Source: CAYRGQ01 sp964444885 (GTDB lineage Bacteria > Bacteroidota > Bacteroidia > Sphingobacteriales > Sphingobacteriaceae). Taken from it: a DNA stretch of 13,193 nt. Position 1 is the first letter of the stretch, and every line of letters begins with the position of its first letter. Position numbers and translations under genes: made by a program. The notes beneath the pieces were generated by a model. The model was not told the DNA's origin. It saw only the letters and a program-made list of their open reading frames with translations, and did not search any database. Below, piece by piece: positions 8,033-13,193 of this stretch. The DNA lies in assembly GCA_964444885.1 (NCBI GenBank), contig CAYUIZ010000088.1:1-13193 (forward strand), read 5' to 3'.

Positions 8033-9793
8033 ATGAAAATATTGAATATGAGACGCTTCGGATGGATGGCCTTATTGCTGTTATTCCTAACTTCATGCAG
8101 CGAGAGCTTTTTAGACAAAGAGCCCATTGACTCCTTGGTACCCAATACGTTTTTTAACAACGAGCGGGACCTGGGTCTCTACACCGCTTCTTTTTACCAG
8201 CGGATGTTGCCATCGGGCTTAGCCGTAGTGAGTGAAGACGGGATGGGTGACTACACCTCCAAAACCAGTTCGCCCCAGTTTATTGCAGGTTCCTATTCGT
8301 CTATCAATGAAGGCAGTTGGAACTGGACGAACTTGCGGAACATCAATTACTTTTTGGCTAACTTCAATAATCCGGTGATTGACCAGGAAGTGCGGAACCA
8401 TTACGAGGGCATTGCCCGGTTCTTCCGTGCCTATTTTTATTTCGACAAGGTCAAAACGTATGGCGACGTGCCGTGGTACGCTGGTGTGCTGGGCGTAGAT
8501 GACGAGGATCTGTACAAAGCACGCGACCCCCGCGCATTGGTGATGGATTCGGTTTTGGCCGACCTGAACTTCGCCGTCCAAAACATCCGTGATACGAAAG
8601 ACCAAACCTCATCGACCGTCACGCGGCAAGTGGCCCAGGCATTCAAATCACGGGTGGCGCTCTTTGAGGGGACATTCAGGAAGTATCACCCCGACTTGGG
8701 CTTGGCCGCCACCTCGGAGCAGTGGCTGCGCGAAGCGGCCAATGCCGCTAAGGAAGTGATAGATGCCGGGCAGTACCGCATATACAGCACAGGCAATCCA
8801 GATACGGATTATCGTAAGCTGTTTACCAGTGAAGACCCTGTGTCCGAAGAGATTCTATGGGCCATCGTATATAACAACGCCCTCCGCAAATGGCATGATG
8901 TAACCTGGCGGTTCAACAGCGCAACCTTTGGATCGCGGTGGGGACTCAACAAGCAGTTTGTTAATACCTACCTGCGTACCGATGGATCCCGTTTTACCGA
9001 TGTGGCCGGATACGATACCATCCAGTTCGTCAGGGAAGTGGCGGGCCGCGACCGGCGCCTATCGCAGACCATCCGCACCTTGGGTTACAAGCGGAGTGAT
9101 GGATCGCCCGCACCCGCTAATTTCGGCTATACGTTTACGGGTTACCACATCCATAAGTTCAGCTTAGACGACCGGAGACTAGACGGAACCGCAGAGTCCT
9201 ACAATTCCATTACCCTTATTCGTTACGCTGAAGTACTGCTTAACTACGCGGAAGCCAAATCCGAGCTGGGCGAGATGGATGCTAACATCTGGGGTCAAAC
9301 CATCGCCATATTACGGAATAGGGCAGGAGTAAACCCGGCTGCGCCTACACAGGCAGACAATTACCTGCAGGAAGTGTATTTCCCCGAGATTTCGGACCCG
9401 TACTTGCTGGAGGTAAGGCGCGAACGAGGTATCGAACTCGTTTACGAAGGATTGCGTTACGCTGACCTGCTGCGCTGGCGCAAAGGACACCTGCTGGAAA
9501 TGCAGTGGAAAGGCATTTACGTGCCCGGAAAGAACATCCTGATGGACTTGGACGGCAACGGTACGCCTGATGTCGCTTTTGTTGACAAAGCGCCCACCAC
9601 TAACGTAGTACCGGGCGTGGTCTATTACCTAGTCGATGGCAATGCTTCCAGGTTGTCCGAGGGCGACAAGGGCCATATCACGTGGCGGGATGACGAGAAT
9701 CGTGTTTTTGACGAGAAGAAGTATTTTAGGCCCATATCGAACGCTGATATCGTCTTAAATAATAACTTGCAACAAAACCCCGGCTGGGATTAA
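8033..9793 (+). CDS. SusD/RagB-family outer-membrane lipoprotein
   Basis: This is a 586-residue surface lipoprotein partnering the preceding SusC-like transporter. The signal peptide (MKILNMRRFG, then a hydrophobic run at 11-19) ends in the lipobox LTSC, with lipid-modified C22 followed by SESFLDKEP, a very common start of mature SusD proteins. The family core is clear: EGIARFFRAYFYFDKVKTYG (125-144) with DVPWY, RYAEVLLNYAEAKSELG (from 397), RRERGIELVYEGLRYADLLR (from 462), and an end with NNNLQQNPGWD. It is markedly longer than the first SusD in the window and belongs to a different branch. It lies 14 nt after the SusC-like stop and 10 nt before the phosphoesterase start, so the three genes are almost certainly co-transcribed. 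The start has an A-rich, not Shine-Dalgarno, upstream region, normal in this phylum. Ligand unknown; the enzyme next door suggests a phosphorylated compound. Confidence 0.95.
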   Translation: MKILNMRRFGWMALLLLFLTSCSESFLDKEPIDSLVPNTFFNNERDLGLYTASFYQRMLPSGLAVVSEDGMGDYTSKTSSPQFIAGSYSSINEGSWNWTNLRNINYFLANFNNPVIDQEVRNHYEGIARFFRAYFYFDKVKTYGDVPWYAGVLGVDDEDLYKARDPRALVMDSVLADLNFAVQNIRDTKDQTSSTVTRQVAQAFKSRVALFEGTFRKYHPDLGLAATSEQWLREAANAAKEVIDAGQYRIYSTGNPDTDYRKLFTSEDPVSEEILWAIVYNNALRKWHDVTWRFNSATFGSRWGLNKQFVNTYLRTDGSRFTDVAGYDTIQFVREVAGRDRRLSQTIRTLGYKRSDGSPAPANFGYTFTGYHIHKFSLDDRRLDGTAESYNSITLIRYAEVLLNYAEAKSELGEMDANIWGQTIAILRNRAGVNPAAPTQADNYLQEVYFPEISDPYLLEVRRERGIELVYEGLRYADLLRWRKGHLLEMQWKGIYVPGKNILMDLDGNGTPDVAFVDKAPTTNVVPGVVYYLVDGNASRLSEGDKGHITWRDDENRVFDEKKYFRPISNADIVLNNNLQQNPGWD

Positions 9794-9803
9794 AATCCTT
9801 ATC

Positions 9804-12107
9804 ATGCTGAAATTTTTTAAATCACTATACCCTATGGCAAGCACAGTGCTTGCCTTAGGGCTTTTTTTGTTCCATGCCACATCCGCTTGCGGGCAAGAAC
9901 CGCCGGCATTCCAATTGATGTCCTACAACATACACCACGGCACGGATGCCAGCAACCAGGACCGGTTAAGGGAGATGGCCGATTTTATCCGGCAGTCTGG
10001 TGTTGCTGTCGTCGGTCTGCAGGAAGTGGATAGCGTCTGCACCCGGTCGGGAGGTATTGACCAAGCGGCATACCTGGGCCAGATCACCGGGATGCACCAC
10101 GTTTTCGAACGGCACTTCGCTTTCCAGGGTGGCGCTTACGGACTGGCCATCCTGTCGGCATTTCCTATCGTCGATGTGGTAGCCTCGCGGCTTCCCGTAC
10201 AATCCGATAATCCCGATGCATCGGTTGTACTGATGGTGGCTACCTTGGCCGTATCCGATCGGGATACCATTAACGTGGTCAACGTTCATATGGATTACCG
10301 GGCGCAGCCCTCGCGGCTTCAGCAGAGCCAACTGATGGTCCAGCGGTTGAAAAACAGCGCCTACCCCCTTATTTTGATGGGAGATCTCAATGCGCAGCCC
10401 CATGCGCTTGAAATTGCCGAGCTCCTCGAAGGACTCCAACTGACCAATACAGACACGCCCGATGCATTTACGTTCCCGGCAGACTCGCCCAACCGAAAGA
10501 TCGACTACATCCTTGTCGACGGTGCATTCGAGGTGCTAGGTGCTTCCGTGCCTGCCTATACCTATTCCGATCACCTGCCTGCGGTGGCCGAGGTACGGCT
10601 AAATCCGCCGAAGCAAGCATTCCGTGTCACGCCATACCTGTTGCCGGCTGATCAAAATGGAGGCTTGCGGCTCAACTGGTTCACCGAAGCCTCCGAGCCC
10701 GGCGAGATATGGCTCTGGGAAACCGGCGGGCAGGATACCTTAAAGTTCCAAAGCTCGCCTGGCTATGCCCACGAGTTGAATTATTCTGACTTGGAAGAAT
10801 CCGAGCGAGCCGATTTTCCGGATATGTTCCGTGGCCCCAACTGGAAACACACGGTCAGTTTACAGCGTTTGCCCGCACGCACCCACTACCAATACCAAGT
10901 GGTACAGTCCGATGGGGTTTACCGCGACTCCTTGGTTACACCCCCAGCTCCCGGCACGCGGCAGTCCCTGCGCTTTGTGGCTATTGCCGATAGCGAAACT
11001 GATCCGGAAGGACGTATTACCCATCGAAACTGGGTGCCCGGCCCCCAACACCCCAGCAGCACGGGGCGGCCCGAGGGGAGGGATACCTACTTGCTGACCG
11101 AAACCCGGGGCTTCATCGATAATCTGAAAGCGATTCGCGTACAAGACCCTGCATTTATCCTGCTCGCCGGGGATATTGTACAGGGTGGGGCATACCAACG
11201 TGCGTGGGACGAGTTTTTCCGGCACATGTCCGGGGCTTACGACAACGTGTTGGGCAGCGTACCGCTCTTGCCCGCGATCGGGAACTGGGAGAATTTTGGC
11301 GCCCGAAACGGCGGCTACCAGCCAGATGCCATAAGGCGGTCGCGCGCAAAGTACAAAGCCTATTTTCCCATGCCCGACAATCAGAGTGCACGGTATCAAG
11401 ATACCTACTACCGAGTGGACTACGGCCCGGTTACCATTTTGACACTGGATTCGTCCAACGGCCTGCCCGATGACTCGGATAACGATACCAACATCAATAT
11501 CAATGTGGCGGACTATCCCGGTGACGATCTTCCAGATATCAATCCCGGTTCGGAGCAATGGCGCTGGGCAGAGCGGCAGCTTCGTGAAGCGCGGGCGGCC
11601 GGACAGGTAATTTTTGTGCAGTTCCACCACGTTCCCTATTCCAGCGGCGGGCATATCCTGCCGGTGAGTATGGAGGGCAGCTCCGGACAGGCCGGTGTGC
11701 CCATGCGCCAGTATACGCCGCTATTCAGCCAGTATGGCGTGGTAGCTGTTATTTGCGGGCATAACGAGTCGTTGGAACACTCCGTCGTCGACGGCGTACA
11801 CTTCTGGGATGTAGGTATTGCCGGAGACGGCTTCGGTATTCCGGGCGACGACAAAGACCCGCGGCGCCATAACGAATACAGCCAGTGGATTGCCCACCGG
11901 CATGCCTTGGAGCATTGGGACGGGAAGCAGCTGATAGATGGGGGTAAACATTACGGACACCTGCTAATCGATGTACTGCCCCAAGATGAGGGATTTCGCG
12001 TCAGAATGGAGCCTTACCATGTGTTTCCGGTAACCAATACCTCAGGTGAGGTGGTCCATACTGAGCTGCGCCCCTTTAACCATGCTGTCGAGGTGTTTGT
12101 GCCTTAA
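9804..12107 (+). CDS. Exported EEP phosphodiesterase fused to purple-acid-phosphatase-like metallophosphoesterase
   Basis: This 767-residue exported protein has two phosphoesterase modules. Residues 1-29 form a signal peptide (K3, K6, hydrophobic 12-23); C29 is preceded by TSA, a poor lipobox, so lipidation is uncertain. Residues 35-268 are an endonuclease/exonuclease/phosphatase domain of the COG3568 style with all metal and catalytic motifs: N42 (SYNIHHG), E74 (LQEVD), H162 (NVHMD), D194/N196 (GDLNAQP), D234 (KIDYILVD), D256/H257 (SDHLPA). Residues 270-380 look like the fibronectin-like N-terminal domain of purple acid phosphatases. Residues 388-765 are a calcineurin-like phosphoesterase: ADSE (395-398), AGDIVQ (455-460), GNWE (493-496), FHH (607-609), GHNE (652-655). 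Two usual histidines are replaced (GNH[DE] to GNWE, GHxH to GHNE), so that domain may be atypical or weak. Residues 554-580 are an Asp/Asn-rich insert. As third gene of the SusCD operon it probably releases the transported product from a phosphodiester; nucleic acid, phospholipid head group or teichoic-acid-like substrates are all possible. Confidence 0.88.
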   Translation: MLKFFKSLYPMASTVLALGLFLFHATSACGQEPPAFQLMSYNIHHGTDASNQDRLREMADFIRQSGVAVVGLQEVDSVCTRSGGIDQAAYLGQITGMHHVFERHFAFQGGAYGLAILSAFPIVDVVASRLPVQSDNPDASVVLMVATLAVSDRDTINVVNVHMDYRAQPSRLQQSQLMVQRLKNSAYPLILMGDLNAQPHALEIAELLEGLQLTNTDTPDAFTFPADSPNRKIDYILVDGAFEVLGASVPAYTYSDHLPAVAEVRLNPPKQAFRVTPYLLPADQNGGLRLNWFTEASEPGEIWLWETGGQDTLKFQSSPGYAHELNYSDLEESERADFPDMFRGPNWKHTVSLQRLPARTHYQYQVVQSDGVYRDSLVTPPAPGTRQSLRFVAIADSETDPEGRITHRNWVPGPQHPSSTGRPEGRDTYLLTETRGFIDNLKAIRVQDPAFILLAGDIVQGGAYQRAWDEFFRHMSGAYDNVLGSVPLLPAIGNWENFGARNGGYQPDAIRRSRAKYKAYFPMPDNQSARYQDTYYRVDYGPVTILTLDSSNGLPDDSDNDTNININVADYPGDDLPDINPGSEQWRWAERQLREARAAGQVIFVQFHHVPYSSGGHILPVSMEGSSGQAGVPMRQYTPLFSQYGVVAVICGHNESLEHSVVDGVHFWDVGIAGDGFGIPGDDKDPRRHNEYSQWIAHRHALEHWDGKQLIDGGKHYGHLLIDVLPQDEGFRVRMEPYHVFPVTNTSGEVVHTELRPFNHAVEVFVP
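9830..9868 (+). terminator. Intrinsic-terminator-like hairpin inside the phosphoesterase signal-peptide codons
   Basis: CCCTA (9830-9834), a T/T mismatch, and GGCAAGCA (9836-9843) pair across a CAG loop with TGCTTGCC (9847-9854), T, and TAGGG (9856-9860). One C and seven T (9862-9868) follow. That is 13 base pairs plus a U-tract, a textbook intrinsic terminator, beginning 26 nt after the ATG of the enzyme gene. It may partly terminate susCD transcripts, with ribosomes translating the enzyme start opening the hairpin. Activity is inferred from structure only. Confidence 0.6.
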
Positions 12108-12126
12108 GCAGCCACGGGTTTCAAGG

Positions 12127-12307
12127 GTTGGACAGCACGGCTGTCAGCATGCGGTTAGGCTTCTCACATCGTTGCACTCCGTTCGAAGTGACGTGCTGTG
12201 TGGATAATTTACGTCTTCGTTATTTCGAGGCAAGACAACGCCCTCCATATCCCGGGCACAAGTTAAGCCTGCCAACGGCCCTTACCCCGAAACTCGCGCC
12301 AGCGGGA
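12127..12307. repeat. 181-bp intergenic direct repeat, copy 1
   Basis: This begins GTTGGACAGCACGG and ends CCAGCGGGA; a second copy lies 252 nt further on. By eye about nine positions in ten agree, with one indel near the middle. A perfect GACAGC/GCTGTC hairpin is at 12131-12145. The middle carries an imperfect inverted pair, CGAAGTGACG and CGTTATTTCG, so the core is palindromic. The minus strand reads GTCACTTCGAACGGAG, similar to the element at 4243-4316. No open frame looks like protein. It begins 20 nt after the phosphoesterase stop, where no T-rich terminator is visible. Confidence 0.75.
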
Positions 12308-12378
12308 TGATACGTGGAAAATTTACGTCTTCGTCATCGATGAGGAGGGGCGACGAAGAGAAATCCAAGAGCTATCGC
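12308..12378. repeat. Linker with a diverged relative of the intergenic element
   Basis: This 71-nt stretch separates the two 181-bp copies. It shares AATTTACGTCTTCGT (12320-12334) exactly with copy 1 (12206-12220). TCTTCGTC (12328-12335) and GACGAAGA (12352-12359) can form an 8-bp hairpin with a 16-nt loop. The part reading GACGAAGAGAAATCC resembles the ends of short intergenic elements I associate with Bacteroidota. I regard it as a fragment or second type of the same element family. No gene is visible. Confidence 0.5.
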
Positions 12379-12560
12379 GTTGGCCAGCACGGCTGTCAGC
12401 ATGCGGTTAGGCCTCTCACATCGCTGCACTCCGTTCGAAGTGACGTGCTATGTAGATAATTTCCGTTCTCCGTTATTTCGAGGCAAGACAACGCCATCCA
12501 TATCCCGGGCACAAGTTAGGCCTGCCAAAGGCCCTTACCCCGAAACTTGCACCAGCGGGA
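12379..12560. repeat. 181-bp intergenic direct repeat, copy 2
   Basis: This is the second copy of the unit at 12127-12307, in the same orientation and one base longer. Differences are scattered single substitutions plus a small changed block where copy 1 has TACGTCTTCG and copy 2 has TCCGTTCTCCG. The first hairpin has lost one pair (GCCAGC instead of GACAGC). The octamer array begins 6 nt after its end. The + strand frame running through it into the metQ antisense strand has no protein-like character and should not be annotated. Confidence 0.75.
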
Positions 12561-12566
12561 AATCAA

Positions 12567-12675
12567 CGATCACCGAATCACCGACTTACGACTTACGACT
12601 CAACGAATCAACGAATAGGCGAATATGCGAATATGCGAATGAGCGAAAAAACGACTCAACAAATCACCGACTCAC
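12567..12675. repeat. Degenerate octanucleotide tandem array 3
   Basis: There are fourteen units of the same family as arrays 1 and 2. They include CGACTTA twice (7 nt each, as always), CGACTCAA, CGAATCAA, CGAATAGG, CGAATATG twice, CGAATGAG, CGAAAAAA, CAAATCAC and CGACTCAC. As in array 1, a CGACT block is followed by a CGAAT block. Two further degenerate units (TAGCCAG and CGACTAC, 12676-12689) run into the metQ stop codon. On the minus strand the array forms the region just after metQ and reads as TTGATTCG/TTGAGTCG-like words. Function unknown. Confidence 0.82.
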
Positions 12676-12685
12676 TAGCCAGCGA

Positions 12686-13193
12686 CTACCAACCCTTAAT
12701 CGCGCCGCCCTTAAACGCTCGCTCGGCCGCTTCCTCGACCTCCGCAGACTGGTAGGCCTGAACGAATTTCTTGATTTTTTCTTCGTCCTTATTATCCTCA
12801 CGGGCGACCACCAAGTTCACATAGGGCGATTCCTTGTCTTCCACGAACAGGCCATCGCGCGTGGCGATCAGACCGATCGGTGTCGCGAAGGTGTTATTGA
12901 TAATCGCGATGGTGACATTCCGGTCGTCGAGGGCGCGGGGCAACTGGGGTGCTTCCAATTCCATGATTTTCAGCTTCTTTGGATTGTTCACAATGTCATT
13001 GACGGTGGGCAGCAAGCCAACATCCGCCTTTAACGTCAGCAATCCGGCATCCTGGAGTAGGAGCAGGGCACGGCCGCCGTTGGTGGGATCGTTGGGAATG
13101 ATCACCGTATTTCCGTCCTGTAATTCTTCGACGCGCTGGATTTTCTTGGAATACCCGGCAAGCGGAAAAACGAAGGTATTGCCCACAATGGCA
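12686..13193 (-). CDS. metQ: MetQ, D-methionine ABC transporter substrate-binding lipoprotein, 5'-truncated
   Basis: The gene encodes the substrate-binding component of the MetNIQ ABC importer for methionine. Only the C-terminal part, about 169 residues, is in the window; the frame continues past the right edge. A GTG at 13184-13186 is an internal valine (AIVGNTFVFPLAGYSKK), not a start. NLPA/MetQ-family landmarks are clear: VGNTFVFPLAGYS, IPNDPTNGGRALLLLQDAGLL, LDDRNVTIAIINNTFA, EDKESPYVNLVVAREDNKDEE, and the C-terminal GGAIKGW, which matches the family's end, so the 3' end is complete. The N-terminal lipobox and any metN and metI neighbours would lie to the right. The stop codon TAG (minus strand) lies inside the last degenerate unit of the octamer array, and I see no intrinsic terminator for this gene. 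It converges on the phosphoesterase gene across 578 nt of repeats. Confidence 0.93.
   Translation of the reverse strand, partial: AIVGNTFVFPLAGYSKKIQRVEELQDGNTVIIPNDPTNGGRALLLLQDAGLLTLKADVGLLPTVNDIVNNPKKLKIMELEAPQLPRALDDRNVTIAIINNTFATPIGLIATRDGLFVEDKESPYVNLVVAREDNKDEEKIKKFVQAYQSAEVEEAAERAFKGGAIKGW

Noticed and set aside
10860..11654. 264-codon minus-strand open frame inside the phosphoesterase gene
   Set aside because: It is antisense to a gene with unmistakable motifs on the + strand; such shadow frames are common in moderate-GC DNA.
12131..12145. Hairpin after the phosphoesterase gene as its terminator
   Set aside because: The GACAGC/GCTGTC stem is perfect but only 6 bp and has no T-run; it belongs to the 181-bp repeat.
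12380..13033. 217-codon + strand open frame across the repeat, array and metQ antisense
   Set aside because: Half of it is antisense to a clear metQ coding sequence and the rest is repeat DNA; the composition is not protein-like.
13184..13186. GTG as start of the metQ reading frame
   Set aside because: The upstream codons read Ala-Ile in frame and the family motif continues through this valine; the gene is simply cut by the window edge.

Overview
The window looks like chromosomal DNA of a Bacteroidota bacterium, most likely from the Sphingobacteriaceae and its relatives. I infer this from two SusC/SusD-type outer-membrane uptake loci, lipoprotein signal peptides on both SusD proteins, a multi-domain M14 peptidase of a type common in that group, A-rich rather than Shine-Dalgarno-like start regions, and a moderate GC content. 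I cannot name a genus.

Positions 1-3917 are the 3' end of a first uptake locus on the + strand: a SusD-like lipoprotein whose first codons lie off the left edge (the SusC partner is presumably further left), followed 20 nt later by an 851-residue secreted M14 zinc carboxypeptidase-like protein. A strong intrinsic terminator (3939-3974) closes this unit. The pairing suggests uptake of peptides or peptide-containing material.

Positions 3975-4730 contain no gene. They hold two arrays of a degenerate 8-nt tandem repeat (4073-4207 and 4401-4479) on either side of a small inverted-end repetitive element (4243-4316), then an 18-bp palindrome (4509-4526) and the leader of the next operon.

Positions 4731-12107 are a second, complete locus on the + strand with gaps of only 14 and 10 nt: a SusC-like TonB-dependent transporter, a SusD-like lipoprotein, and a 767-residue exported protein. 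The last fuses an endonuclease/exonuclease/phosphatase (EEP) domain to a purple-acid-phosphatase-like metallophosphoesterase. My inference is a phosphodiester-scavenging system in which one domain cuts a diester, the other removes the monoester, and SusCD imports the product. A textbook intrinsic-terminator structure (9830-9868) lies inside the first codons of the fused enzyme gene and may act as an attenuator between susCD and the enzyme.

Positions 12108-12685 are again gene-free and repeat-filled: two direct copies of a roughly 181-bp repeat, a related hairpin-forming piece between them, and a third octamer array. That array runs up to the 3' end of a minus-strand metQ gene (D-methionine ABC transporter binding protein), whose 5' end is cut by the right edge. 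The octamer arrays, found in both gene-free gaps beside the same type of intergenic element, are the least explained feature of the window.
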